NCBI GenBank assembly: GCA_021397845.1
Contig: JAHSVC010000031.1
Location: 1,116,001 to 1,180,000 of the forward strand
DNA from: Areca catechu
Taxonomy: Eukaryota > Streptophyta > Magnoliopsida > Arecales > Arecaceae
Length of the DNA: 64,000 nt
Reading direction: 5' to 3'
Shown here: positions 23,669 to 36,376 of the stretch, in pieces
Layout of the letters: each line of letters opens with the position of its first letter
Position numbering within the stretch: the first letter of the stretch is position 1
Notes under the pieces: generated by a model
The model's database searches: none
Told to the model about the DNA's origin: nothing
The model's input: the letters and a program-made list of their open reading frames with translations, nothing else
Made by a program: the position numbers and the translations under genes

Positions 23669-24212
23669 AAAATCAAGTGAAACAATTTCATAAAAAAAAT
23701 TCTAAACTTCAAACTTACTATTTTAGGCTTTTCTGGTCTAGTCGACTCGAGTAGGTTGAGTTAGCTCATCTAGAAGAAAAAATATAGATAGATTATTCTG
23801 TCTGCAGAATCAAGTCAACTCGAGCAAGGGACGAGTCGACTTGGTTCATCAGAGCAGAAAAAGTAACTTTAAGTTTCAGTCTTTTTCACTTGAATTTTTC
23901 AAAGTTTTAGATCATACAACTTTTAGATCTTATCTAAGCATAGTTATGATATATTAACCATAGATTAAAACTATTTTAACCTATCAAATCCCTCATTTTC
24001 TTCTTCATAAGGTCGTGACACAATGGCACCCGTACATGTCATAGGAGAATCCCAGTGAATGGGAAGAGATGGCCTTAAAACCATACTTCTCTCTTATGAC
24101 CAAATGACCATGGCGAATCCATCTTTATCCAAGTACTTTGTGAAAGAAATTAAATATATTTTATATAAAATCATTAAACTAGACATGCATCACAACCACG
24201 CTTTGATACCAT
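23669..24212 (-). other. CopC-type leader and primer-binding site adjoining an LTR
   Basis: On the minus strand TGGTATCAAAGC (plus 24200-24211) follows the LTR end by one base. It is followed by GTGATGCATGTCTAG, which resembles the CopA leader GATGCATGTATAG. About 540 bp of leader follow until SIR starts. A leader downstream of an LTR that itself follows RNase H implies a tandem or rearranged element. No coding sequence is seen. Confidence 0.65.
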
Positions 24213-26170
24213 TGTAAGGTTAAGACAGTGGTGGGCCCGATGCATGCAATTTAAAAACTTTTTTTAAAGAGCATGGCATAGCGGAAGAAGATAAAATACT
24301 TTTATCTATGATATGTTAATCTAATTAACACAGGCCCCTATATAGATCTTGATGCACCTAGAGTAATGCATGTGTGAAATCAAGCATGAATGGTATGAAA
24401 CATAGAGAACCATTATTGAATCATACAATGATGCATCAAGCAAGATATGTCATACATTAAATATACAAGCATACCTTAATGACAATCATCAGGAAGTGCT
24501 CCAATTGGAAGGAAGAAGAACAGCTCTGCGAGCAGCACACGTGTTCTGCCTCTACAGGTGGTTTACACCACGGTACACGATCTCTACTTCTTTTGAGGTG
24601 CTAAACTCTCCAGAAATAGTGTCAGCAGCAAGGACACCTTGTTCAACTCCTTGAAGAACCATGGACTACTTCTTCAACTCCTTGAAGAATTGTTGCTGAA
24701 GCAAAGATGGAACAAGACTCTTGAGAACCCTTTCCAACTCTCTATCCCAAACCTTCAACATAAGGTATGCACTCAAGAATCCCTCCCAAAACTCAAACCC
24801 CCTCTTTGATAATCTCTTAAAGATCAAGTATGAAATCTAACAATGAGAAAATGGGAGAGTCTCTTGATTTCCTTTTTTATTCTTCCAGCAGAATTCAGAA
24901 CAGGACAAAACCTTGTGAACTAAAAATTGTCAACCTACAAATTCTAATTTGATGAGAGATTATAAAGAGAGTTTCAGTCCCTTGGAATTCATGGTGTTAT
25001 AAACCCTTGGAATTCTTTAATAGTAGCCATTAAAACCCTGAAATGCGCAGCATTAAGTCCCACAATAGTTGCAGGCATTAATGAAGTAGTTTTGATTTTT
25101 AGCAGAGTCCGTCAATCGAGTCGAATCGACTATTCTAGTCAACTCGAGCTGAATCACATTAGTTTACTCATTCATGACTCGACTCATAGGCAATTTTGAC
25201 AACACTTGTCAAACAAGTCCGAGAATAATTCCTAATCATTCCCATAACAACAAATCAAGAAGAAACCCCATGATGCGTGACGTGTAGGTTCAAACACTAA
25301 ATCGGTTGCACAGGAACATTTCTAGTACCAGCCAAAGTTGCCATCTAGCAATGATACCCGGTATCCGGATAGGTCGAAAGTTGCAGAGCAACAAGAACCT
25401 ATCGAAAATGGAATACCACTAAACTTATTCCTTTAATCTCCTAATGCTCCAAATGGCTTAGGGTTAAACTACCCAACCCTAATCAGTCTTTCTCAATATG
25501 TCTCAAACAAAGAATCCCTATAACTCCTTACAAGGAAAGCCATGGCCATGGTCTTTCTCAATTGAGGCATATTAAGTATTCAATCCAAACCATTTGGAGA
25601 GATCAATCCTATCTTGATCCTACTATCTCTACACAAGTACATAACTGTACCCAGCAACCTTCCATCCCAGATCAAAAATCCAGGTAGTCTAGCACCTAAG
25701 CATAGTGAGTTGCGTGCAAGCTGCCATTGTAATCTCAAGTCAGAGAAATAATTCATGTCCATATTCTAATGCAAAACTTCTCTTTGGTAGAAAGAGAATC
25801 TCGCATAAAGGACATGCTCAGTGAAGTGTTGAACACAACACCTGATATCATACCAGCATCTTCATGTTACTTGGTTAAGAGGACAACCAACAAACATGAC
25901 ATCAATGACCTACTCTCGATACACAATCGTCTTGAAATAGCATATCCTTTGGTCACGAACCAATTTATGAACTACATGATGTATCCTCTTTACATCACAT
26001 ACAAGATAGCTCAAAGGACATCATCACACAAGAGTTTAATTAGGATGATGACATGTGAAGAACAACTAGAATAAACTTTTTATTCAATTCAATAATCCAT
26101 ATGCATTTACATGAGTCGCATAACTATCTGCAGCCTAAACGATTGGCTTTAGGATACACATTTCCCAACA
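24213..26170 (-). repeat. CopC LTR
   Basis: The 1958-bp LTR starts TGTTGGGAAATGTG on the minus strand, directly after the RNase H stop and a GGTGGGAGT polypurine tract, and ends CCTTACA at 24213. Segments match the CopA and CopB LTRs, including AAAGCCAATC, the GGTTGTCCTCTT region and the CTATCCGGA...GGTACTAGAA block. It is diverged from both, so it is a related but separate family. Confidence 0.8.
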
Positions 26171-26183
26171 ACTCCCACCGGGA

Positions 26184-26442
26184 CTAAAGCCAATCAAAAC
26201 AGAATCTGATTTTCATCTTCCATTTACAATCGTCAAACTCTTGTATTCCAATGGCTTTAGTGAAGGGGTTAGCCAAGTTCTCTTTACCATCGGTCTTTAG
26301 AAGCTCGATGTCACCTCCTTTAATAATCTCCCGAACAAGGTGATAACGACACAGAATGTGCTTGGTCTGCTGATATGATTTTGGCTCTTTGGCTTGAGCT
26401 ATGGCATCAGTGTTATCACAATACATCGGAATAGGACCATCC
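26184..26442 (-). pseudogene. CopC RNase H C-terminal part
   Basis: The minus strand encodes MYCDNTDAIAQAKEPKSYQQ, TKHILCRYHLVREII and NPFTKAIGIQEFDD, ending at a stop just before the polypurine tract. This is the last part of copia RNase H. Its N-terminal half continues at 36372 beyond CopD, and the two halves join at the CATCC duplication. Confidence 0.88.
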
Positions 26443-28639
26443 TGTTTGTTTTCTACCAGGAACAGAAAATTGCAATCGAACAGGCATTAATAGCCTATCA
26501 CAGCGAAAGCAGATATAAAAATAATTTATATCTAATAATGAAATTCATAAATAAATCTAATTTATTTATCATAAATTTCTAACATGCTGCAGCATATGAA
26601 AAAAATATCAGATCTAAAATAAAAATTATTTTAAGCATAAAATACTCACCTGGATCGCTATCATGTCCTGCTCTGAAAAGCATGCAGATCTGCTACTGAA
26701 AAACTGGGATTCTATCAAAGCCACGCAATCGACCGGCCTCTACTGGTATCCACATGAAGCTCTTTTAACTGAATCGTAGAGGGCACCAGACTGCTAGATC
26801 CTTGCAGCCCTCTCCTCTTTAAGCAAATCGCCCATTTTAAAAACTGTGCCGATCCAAATCCGAATCGGCTTTTGGCTTCTATCTTGCAAATCGAACTATG
26901 CAAGATCTTGGACCCTTTCCTCTCTTCTTCTTGTAGAATCACTCTTTATATCTCTCAGAATAAAGAAGGAAACAAATAAAAAGGGATAAAAGGACTTGGC
27001 GCTAGGAGGGAGAACCTCAGGAGAAAATGCCCCAAAAGAGAAGCTCACGGCCAAGAGGGAATTTTTCATGATGAAAGGAGAATATTTTTCATGCCAATTG
27101 TGATCTCTCTTGGTCGGCCACCTTTCTTCATTTTTAAATTTAAGTTCTCCCATCTCAATAAAACAAAACGCCAGTGTTTCATTTTATCTGGCTAGGATTT
27201 AAAAGGAGTGGAATTGAAGGACTCTTCTCTCTCTTAATATTTTTCATGCCAAACTCTTTGCGCCTAGCTTTTATTCACGCCTCCTCTCTTTTATCACCCA
27301 AACACAAGAGGCCCACAAGGTAGGCATTTGGAGGGAGGGGGAGACATGGAGAGAGAGTCGCAGTCTAACTGGACTCTAGGTCTTGGTCCAACGAAGTGAT
27401 TTTATAGTCAAACTAAAGCCGATTTTAAATCCGATCAAACCATTCCAAAGCGGACATTGACCCGAATCAATTTTGATTAATTAATTGAGTCTAACTCAAT
27501 TAAATTAAATCTAATTTAAATTAATTCATAATTAATTCATAATCAATTAATTGAAACATTTATACTTAGGTCAAATATTAATTATAACACTTACAATTAG
27601 ATCCAAATTGATTTGTTGATCGATTACTTAAGCTCCTAATGTGTGTGACCGCTCAGGTCCTATCCTATCTGGTAATGAGATATGATATAATCTCCATTAT
27701 ACATCATCGAAACTCCTTTCGATGGACTGAAACAATTTCAACTCAACCCTAATTAAGATCATCAATCCGAGAATGATTCTAACGGGCTCTCATAATCCAC
27801 TAGTGACACCTAGCAATATATAGTGGCAACCCAGCAGAATATGATTGGAAACCCTAGGTGTAGTTACCATGTGATTCGGTTCCTCTATCAAAATCTCGAC
27901 ATGATGTTGGTTACTGATACTCGTCAAACCCATCAGTCATATACTTAACCTAATCGACTCAAGTCCAGTTGTGATATTAATGAAAACACCTTTTCATTAT
28001 CATCCTGCTATGGCAATAAACTTCTGGACTTAGTCTCATTAAGCTTGCATATGATTATACCTTATTACTAAGGCTGATAGATCCCTATAATTAAACACCC
28101 TACTCCTATAATAAACATACTACAGTCAACGAACAACACAAGTTCCTATATGGATAGGAACCATATGATTATGCTGTCAAACCACAGTAACCTTATTATG
28201 AGTAGCTGAGAAACTCCAGGTCAAGGAACTATTCATATGACTACAGCATCGAGAAGTTATCGACGAGTGAGTAGTCACGATCAATACTATTGATCTCTAT
28301 CAACTACCTGTACTCTCACTCCAGTGTCACCACATTATAGGTCAGATACTCATCTCCCAAAAGGGAAGTGATTTGTGTACCGATTTTAATGGATCAATCA
28401 CCGTCCTCATGATATTCCAACAATCGGGAGCTTTTAGGAGTTAATCTATAAAAACACATGTCTCAAATTTTCAACTCTTGAGAATGTGTCATTGTCCATT
28501 AACTCCATGGATGATTCATAGACACAACAATATGAATGAAACTAATGTCCTTTAATTGATAAGGAAAATTAAGTACAAGGTTCATAACATAAATTAAAAT
28601 ATGTCAAGCCAACATGGCTTTCAGGGCATACACCTAATA
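26443..28639 (-). repeat. CopD 3' LTR
   Basis: It matches 34204-36371 throughout. On the minus strand it begins TATTAGGTGTATGCC, where the 5' copy has TGTTAGG, so the terminal TG has mutated. It ends GAAAACAAACA at 26443. A TATA-like GATATAAAGAG lies at 26942-26952 (minus). The short AAGTGGAAGAT polypurine tract is at 28640-28650. Confidence 0.9.
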
Positions 28640-28650
28640 ATCTTCCACTT

Positions 28651-29467
28651 GCACTAAAGCCAATTGGCTACATATCTAAGTCCCATTTTCTCAAAGTGGA
28701 CTTCAGCCTTCTGATGGCTCAGAGTCTTAGTCAGTGATTCTGCCACGTTGTCCGTGGAGTCTACTCTTTACACCTCAACATATTTCTTCTCGAGGTAGTC
28801 GCGTATGATATGAACCACTGTTCAATGTGCTTAGACTTCTGGTGAGACCTGGGCTCTTTAGCTAGAGCTATTGAACCATTATTGTCATAATATATGGGGA
28901 TGGCATCAGATGGCATCACTCCAAGCTCCATAATGATCTTTTTGTACTATAAGGCTTCTTTTGTAGCTACAGAGGTAGCAATGTACTCTGCTTCCATTGT
29001 TGAATCTGATATGATGGGCTGCTTGGAACTTTTCCAACTAGTTACCCCACCATTGCACAAAAACACAACCCTGATGTAGACTTTCTATCATCAGGATCAG
29101 ACATAAAGTCTGAGTCTGTATATCCTTTTTTCCCTAATTCTGAACTCCCACCAAAGACTAAAAACAAATATTTAGTCTTTCTCAAGTACTTAAGAATGTT
29201 CTTCATAGCTATCCAATGTTTTTCACCTGGATTCGACTGATATCTGTTCCTGACACTCATAACAAGAACTATATCAGGTCGAGTACAAAACATGACATAC
29301 ATAAGGCTTCTAATTGCCGAAGCATATGAAATCTTGCTCATGCATCGAATCTCTTCAGGTGTGTTGGGACATATTTTCTTGGAGTGATTAATACCATTCC
29401 GAAGAGGTAACAATCCTCTTTTAGAGTTCTCCATGCTGAACCTTTTCAGCATTTCTTCTATGTACAA
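28651..29467 (-). pseudogene. CopD RNase H
   Basis: Minus-strand copia RNase H with CTRPDIV, KKGYTDSDFMSDPDDRKSTS (first catalytic Asp) and then, in other frames, SDSTMEAEYIAT, YYDNNGSIALAKEPRSHQKS and KHIE. Stops near 29040 and further shifts break the C-terminal half. The ordinary polypurine tract follows at its end. Confidence 0.83.
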
Positions 29468-29470
29468 TTT

Positions 29471-30479
29471 TTATGAAAGGCCAAGCATCCGATTAGATCT
29501 ATCTCTATAGGCCTTAATCCCCAAAATATAAGATGCTTCACCTAAGTCTTTCATATGGAATTCTTTAGATAACCAACTTTTGATCGAAGTCAACATGTGA
29601 ATATCATTCCCTATAAGGAGGATGTCATTTACGTACAATACGAAGAATATAACTGCCCTCCTACTGACCTTCCTGTAAACACATGGCTCATCCTCATTCT
29701 TGATAAAATCAAATGATTTGATTGTATCATCAAAATGAGTATCCAACTCCAAGAAGCTTGCTTCGATCCGTAGATTGATCTATGCCGCTTGCAGACCTTA
29801 TGATCTTCATCATTGGAAGTGAAACCCAAAGGCTGCTCCGTATAGATATCTTCCTCAATATATCCATTCAGGAATGTAATTTTCACATTCATCTGCCATA
29901 TCTCATAATCATGATATGCTCAATTGCAAGCAATATATGGATGAATTTTAGCATAGCTACTGGTGAAAAGCTATCATGATAGTCAATGCCTTCAAGTTGA
30001 CTATACCCTTTTGCCACTGACCTAGCTTTAAAGGTCTCTACCTTACCATCAACAACTATTTTCCTTTTGTAGATCCATTTACAACTAATAGGTATGATAC
30101 CCTTTGGTGGAACCACTAAGGACCAAACTTGGTTAGAATGCATTAAATCAATTTCTAACTTCATATCATTCAACCATTTTTTGGAGTCAATGTTTGACAT
30201 CGCCTCATCATAAGTCTTAGGATCAATCAATTGATCCTTGTCCCCAATAAGAAACATTTCCTTTATATCCTCTGTAAGCATACCCAAGTACCTTTCAGGA
30301 GGTATGGAGACTCTAATAGACCTATGAGGTGGAAGAGTATTTACGTGTATTGGTTGATTAGGTTCGATCTGATCTCCAGCTGGTTGCTCTTCAGAGAATT
30401 TCTCATCGAGCTCAATTAACCTCCCATTACCATCTTTTTGAATAAACTGTTTTTCAAGAAATATGGCATGTTTGCTCAA
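29471..30479 (-). pseudogene. CopD reverse transcriptase with mutated active site
   Basis: The minus-strand RT contains NQVWSLVVPPKGIIPISCKW, KARSVAKGYSQLEGIDYHD, MNVKITFLNGYIEEDIY, EQPLGFTS and YVNDILLIGND. The invariant YVDD is YVND (29624-29635), replacing the first catalytic Asp with Asn. That loss would abolish polymerisation. Frameshifts at about 29890 and 29750 split it into three open stretches. An acidic linker (MLTEDIKEMFLIGDKDQLID) precedes the domain. Confidence 0.86.
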
Positions 30480-30489
30480 ATCACATTAT

Positions 30490-31365
30490 AATCTTCTAGA
30501 ACGTAAAAGTAATACCCTAAAGTTTTTTTAGGATATCCTGCAAATTGAGCTTTCACAGATCAAGATTCCAACTTGTCTATCATTAGTCTTTTGATATAGA
30601 CTGGACATCCCCAAATCTTGAAATGAGCAAGACTTGGTTTCTTACCATGCCAAATCTCATATGGTGTGGTAGGAACAGATTTAGATAGAACCCTTTTTAG
30701 AATATAAATTGAAGTTTGTAGGGCATCTCTTCAAAGAAAGAAAGGTAAGTCAGTGAAGCTCATCATGGATTAGACCATATCTAATAATATCCTATTTCTC
30801 CTCTCAGACACCCCGTTGAGCTGAAACGTACCAGGTGGAGTCCATTGTGAGACTATGCCATTATCCTTAAGATAACCTAAAAATTTCTTACTAAGGTATT
30901 CTCCTCCTCGATCTGATCGGAGAACCTTAAGAGTATTACCTATTTGTTTTTCTACCTCATGTATAAATTCCTTGAACTTTTCAAAAGCTTCAGATTTGTG
31001 TCTCATAAAAAACACATAACCATACTGTGAGCAATCATCAGTAAAGGTTATGAAATAGTAAAACCACCCCTGGACTGCACATCATATGGACCACACAAAT
31101 CAGTGTGTACCAGGGCAAGTAATTTTGTGGACCTCTCCCTATGTCCTACAAAGGGCATCTTGGTCATTTTTCCTCGAAGACATGACTCGCAAAGTGGATA
31201 TGATTCATAATTAACTGAATCTAAGATCCCATCCCTTTTTAGTTTGTTTATTCTGTCCTCACCTATATGATCGAGCTTTAGGTACCACATGTATTTATCA
31301 TTTAGGTCATCTCTAGGACATTTATGTCCTATGACATTCACTTTAATTTTCTCGTTAATATTCAA
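30490..31365 (-). pseudogene. CopD integrase with HHCC domain
   Basis: The minus strand shows YMWYLKLDHIGEDRI, where His of LWHxRLGH is partly lost, then CESCLRGKMTKMPF and HTDLCGPYDV. After a shift it reads MRHKSEAFEKFKEF, LRSDRGGEYL and NGVSERRNRILLDMV with the Asp and Glu of the triad. Degraded PTTPYEIWHGKKPS and WGCPVYIKRL blocks follow. Stops around 31030 and 30770 make it a pseudogene. Confidence 0.85.
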
Positions 31366-31399
31366 AGTGCATCGGCATGCAAATGATAGAGACTGTTAA

Positions 31400-31782
31400 T
31401 TAAAGTAGCTTTTGCAACCAATTTATTTCTCAAATAAATACTATAAAAGTCTTTATTGAATATAAATTCAAATCCTTCTAATGCTAGCATAGAGACGAAA
31501 TCAAATTTCTACTAGCTCAAGGCACAAAATAATAGTCACTAAGTACTGATCGATACCCTAAAGGTAACACCAGAGAATACGATCCAATAGCTTGAGTAGC
31601 AACTCTTGCTCCATTTCTGACACATAGGATCATCTCACCTTCTCTCAGCATTCTACTTCTTTCTAAGCCCTACATTAAAATGCATATATGAGCGAAAATC
31701 CTACTAGAAGTAGATGAAACCAATAAGTTAGATTCAATAACGAGCATAGGCTTACCTTTAGAAGGTCTATCCTCTTATTTCT
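31400..31782 (-). pseudogene. CopD degraded protease region
   Basis: A minus-strand frame reading RSRMLREGEMILCVRNGARV then VLPLGYRSVLSDYYFVP matches the part of copia polyproteins that follows the protease active site. The D(S/T)G motif itself cannot be recognised. Confidence 0.6.
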
Positions 31783-32586
31783 TTAGGCTTTCCAGGTAGA
31801 GAAGACAATTTCTTGTCTAGTGGCCATCTGTATTGCAGTGGAAACATTTCCCTTTGCTAACCTTGGCTTTCTTTGGAGTGTCCTTCTTCTATTTGCTTTC
31901 CTTCTTCTGCTTCTTTGCAAGTTTCTTCTTCTTCCAAGTAGACTTTCTTTTGGAGGAAGATTGCTCCATAGAAAAAACAAAGCCTTTGAACTTTTTAGGG
32001 TCCCCTCATTTTTTACCAGCATGTTCAATAATTCAGGCAAAGTGTAATTCAACTTGTTTATATTATTATTCATTACAAACTGAGCATATGAACAAGTCAA
32101 GGAGTGGAGGATCAAATCCACCTGTAGCTCCTTATGAATAAGAATACCCAGCTTTTCAAGCTGTTCGATGTCCTTGATCATTGTCAAACAAAGATCGTGC
32201 ATTGACTACCCTTCACGCATCTTGTTGTTGAAAAGCCTTTTCAACACTTCAAAGTGTGCAATCCGACTTTGTTCACCATATAACTCTTGTAGGTGAATCA
32301 GAATCGATTTAGCAGTTGGCATATCCTCATATTGGCTTTGCAATTCAATTGACATTGAGGCCAACATATAACACTTAACCTTATTATCATCTTCCATCCA
32401 TTTTTCTTGTGCATTCGTTTGACGAGCATTTGGATGGCTAGGTAAGACAGGAGGTTTTTGGTCAAGCACATAGCCCAGCTTCTCAGAACTCAAAACAATT
32501 TTGATGTTTCTCAACCAATCTTTAAAATCGAGGCCTACAAGTCAGTTTGTCTTTAGAATACGAACTAAGGGATTTGAAGCAGACAT
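31783..32586 (-). pseudogene. CopD gag pseudogene
   Basis: The start codon is at 32586 (minus, MSASNPLVRIL), six bases after a pyrimidine-rich TCTTGCAG. The frame shows WLRNIKIVLSSEKLGYVLD, KWMEDDNKVKCYMLASM and HLQELYGEQSRIAHFEVLK, typical of Angela-like gag. Stops occur at 32542-32544 and at about 32203. Near 31820-31860 one frame reads CFHCNTDGH, then a TAG in place of TGG (Trp), then TRNC. This is a CX2CX4HX4C knuckle broken by a stop. Confidence 0.83.
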
Positions 32587-34190
32587 GGTTAACTGCAAGA
32601 GTAGAAGATTCAAGTTAGATGCTTTATACCTAATCATAAAAATTATTTTATGGTCTTTAAGAAATAATTTTAGAACTCAGACAATTTTCTCGGATCTCTC
32701 ACACTCCTGTGGAGATGTGAAAACCCTACAACTCAAGGTTTCTAGTGGCTGCTACAGTCCCATCGATGTGCGGCACCTCACCTTATCCAATTATTGGTAA
32801 CACGCTACACCAATAAGTGGCCAACTCTTGTCTAATGTATCTAATACAAGTTGTAGCTAATTAGTCTCTAAAGCATTGAAACTCAATGTGCCTATGTATT
32901 GGTCAAATCATTAGTTAAGTCAGACCCACCATTCTTGCTAGACAAAGTCATCATTGAGTCCCTCAACGATCCCATTTATTGGGCCTAAACCCATAAATGC
33001 CTAGCAACATCTCATGCCTAATAGGGTGGTTGTATCTTCCTGATGCAACTAGACCACTATAACAAGTCAAAAATAATCAACACCTGTAGGACACCCGCAC
33101 ACCTACAATGGTGGAAGACCTATGACTTAATATTCATTGGGAGCTTGGATTTAGGTCTCTTCAAAATTGATCAAACAAATCATGACTAATCAATTACATT
33201 AAGTCAATACAATCTCATGTCTGACTAATTACATTCAGTCAGCACAATCTCATGTTTGACTAAAATTAGTTAGCATGGGTGAACTCAAATCAAAAGTGAC
33301 CCTTTTGAAAACTTAATCAACCAAATTGGCCAGGTCAATTTGATCCATGAGAGGGTTCTGCCAATTTACCCTCTTTTTGCCAAACTAGTTGGTTGACAAA
33401 GAGTTAGCCCCAATTAAAACTATGATCGAAACCTTCCTTAAACACCAATTGACTGAAAAGATTCAATTAGGTTAACTAATAATCTGGGCTCATCACTGAG
33501 CTAAATTAGGTCTTAACTTATCGATTCACTATCAAATGAATCGATTTGACCAGACTACATCTAAAACCAATTTTGAGCACACTTGACCTAACCCTAATCA
33601 TCATCCAATTAGGTTAAGTTACTTGCTCGATATCATATTAGGGTTACTTGTTAATCTAATCAAGCTCTAATTACCGTAGCCTAATCTCTAGACCTATTTT
33701 GTTCAACCCAAACCCTCATGCACCTAATTTGATTTTCTTGAACAAATCAGTTTTAAAATTAGGTTCAAGTGCATGACATTAATGACTTATGAACATGAAT
33801 CATATTTAAGATCTAAACCCTAATTTTGTGCATCACATACAACAACATACATAATCATTAGTCGATCAAAACCCTTTTGAAAATCCCTTTTCAAAACCAT
33901 GTATAAATCAAAGTAGGACAACCTTTGCACTATAGGGGGTAAACCCTATAGTATGACAACCTTATATCACTTTGTGCAAGACTTGACAATTAAATTTCAG
34001 ATTATTAAATTAAATTTTAGATCTAAAAAATATGATTTTAATTTTGAAAATAATTTTCAAAACATAAAATTCTATGCTAGAATAATCTCATGTTCAACAT
34101 AGATTCGAAAAATCATAATCTATCTAACTGATCTAAATATTTTTTAGATCTGATTCTCATGCATGCATGTTAAGAAGGAGAATCGTGGCT
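32587..34190 (-). other. CopD 5' leader with stem-loop module
   Basis: About 1.6 kb non-coding. On the minus strand the inner hairpin (CTCTTTGTCAACCAACTAGT with arm AAAAAGAG) is at 33369-33404. The outer arms are CAATTGGTGTTTAAGG (33431-33455) and GACCTGGCCAATTTGG (33318-33340). This is the same module as in CopA and CopB. Confidence 0.65.
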
Positions 34191-34199
34191 CTGATACCA
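34188..34199 (-). other. CopD primer-binding site
   Basis: The minus strand reads TGGTATCAGAGC four bases inside the LTR end, a perfect initiator tRNA-Met primer site. Confidence 0.92.
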
Positions 34200-34203
34200 C
34201 TAT

Positions 34204-36371
34204 TGGTTTTCTCCTAGGAATAGAAAATTGCAATCGAACAGGCATAACAGATTGTCGCAGCGAAAGTAGATATAAAATTAATTTATATCTAATCATGCAA
34301 TTCAAAAATAAATCAAATTTATTTATAATAAATTCCTAACATGCTGCAACATATGAGAAAAATATCAAAATTAAAATAAAAATTATTTTAAACATAAAAT
34401 ACTTACTTGGATCGCTATCCTGGCCTGCTTTGAAAAGCATGCAGATCCGCTACTGAAAAATCGGGATTCTGTCGGAGCCGCACAATCGCCCGGGCACTGT
34501 TTGTATCCACACGAAGCTCTCACAACTAAGTCATAGAGGGCATCGGACTACTAGATCCTCGCAGCCCTCTCCTCTTTCAGCAAATCATCCACTTTAAAAA
34601 CTATGCCAATTCGAATTCGAACTGGCTTTCGGCTTCTGTCTTGCAAATCAGACTATGCAAGATCTTGGACCTTTTCCTCTCTTCTTCTTCTTGTAGAATC
34701 ACTCTCTATATCTCTCAGAAGAAAAAAGGAAACAAATAAAAAGGGAGAGAAGGACTTGGCACCAAGATAGAGAACCTCAGGTGAAAATGCCCCAAAAGAG
34801 AATCTCACGACCAAGAGGGGATTTTTCACAATGAAAGGAGAATATTTTTCATGCAAATTGTGATCTCTCTTCATTGGCCACCTTTCTTCCTTTTTAAATT
34901 TAAGTTCTCCCATCACAATAAAATAAAACACCGGTGTTTCATTTTATTTGGCTAGGATCTAAGAGGAGTGGAAGAGAAGGACTCTTGCCTCTCTTAATAT
35001 TTTTCATGCCGAACTCTTTCCACCAACCTTTTTTTCATGCATCCTCTCTTTTGTCGCCCAAACACAAGGGGCCCACTAGGTAGGGCTATGGAGGGAGGGG
35101 GAGATTTGGAGGGAGAGTCACAGTCTAACTAGACTCTGGGTCTTGGTCCAAACGAAGTGATTTTAAGTCAAACTAAAGTTGATTTTAAATCCAATCGAAC
35201 CATTTTGAAGCAGAAATTGACCCGAATCAATTAGTATTAATTAATTGAGTCTAACTCAATTAAATTAAATCTATTTTAAATTAATTAATAATTAATCCAT
35301 ATTAAATTAATTATAATATTTATAATTAGGTCAAATATTAATTGTAACACTTATAATTAGGTCCAAATTGATTTGTTGATTGGTTACTTGAGCTCCTAAT
35401 GTGCGTGACCCCTCATGTCCTGTCCTGTCTGTTAAAGAGACATCCTATAATCTCCATTATACATCATCGAAACTTTTTTCGATTGATTGAAATAATTTCA
35501 GCTTAACCCTAATTAGGATCATCGATCCGAGAATGATCCTAACTGGCTCTCATAATCCATCAAAGACACTTAGCAATATGTAGTGGCAACCCAGCAGAAT
35601 AAGATTAGAAATCCTAGGTATAGATTAGAAATCCTAGGTATCAGTCATATGCTTAACCTAATCAACTCAAGTCCAATTATGATATTAATGAAACCACCTT
35701 TTCATTGTCACCCTGCTATGGCCATAGACTTCTGAACTTGGTCTCATTAAGCTTGCATAGGATTATACCTTAATACTAAGGCTGATAGATCCCTACAAGT
35801 GAACACCCTACTCCAACAATAAACTTACTGTAGCCAACGAACATCGCAATGTCCCATATGGATAGGAACCATGTGATTGTGCTATCAAACTAAGAAAACT
35901 TATTGTGAGTAGCTAAGACACTCTAGGTCAAGGAACTTTTCACACGACTACAACATCAGGAAGTTATCGAGGAGGAGTAGTCATCTGTATAACTTCCTGT
36001 ACTTAGTCATGCTTAGTACCGTTGATCTCTATCAACTACCTGTACCTCACTCCAGTGTCAGCACACTGTAGGTCAGAGACTCATCTATCCAAAAGGGAAG
36101 TGATATATGCACCGATTTGAATGGATCAATCACCGTCCTCGTGATATTCTAACAATCGAGAGCTTTTAGGAGTAAATCTATAAAAACATGTCTCAAATTC
36201 TCAACTCTTGAGAATATGTGTCATTGTTCATTAACTCCATGGATGATTCATAGACACACTAATATGAATGAAACTAATGCCCTTTAATTGATAAGGAAAA
36301 TTAAGTACAAGGTTCATGCCCTAAATTAAAATGTGTCAAGCCAACATGGCTTTCAAGGAATACACCTAACA
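34204..36371 (-). repeat. CopD 5' LTR
   Basis: A 2168-bp copy of the 3' LTR, TGTTAGGTGTAT...GAAAACCA on the minus strand. It has lost about 100 bp around 35620 relative to the 3' copy, where a short block (AGATTAGAAATCCTAGGTAT) is duplicated. The TATA-like site at 34702-34712 is mutated. The LTRs differ by several per cent. Confidence 0.9.
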
Positions 36372-36376
36372 CATCC

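Larger units (their letters stand above)
26443..36371 (-). mobile_element. CopD: Ty1/copia (Angela/Tork-like) retrotransposon, full length and degraded
   Basis: A 9.9-kb minus-strand element with perfect CATCC duplications (26438-26442 and 36372-36376). Read right to left it has a 5' LTR (36371-34204), primer site, leader, gag, protease remnant, integrase, RT, RNase H, polypurine tract and 3' LTR (28639-26443). It sits in the RNase H of CopC. Many stops and frameshifts, and a mutated RT active site, show that it is inactive. Confidence 0.93.
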
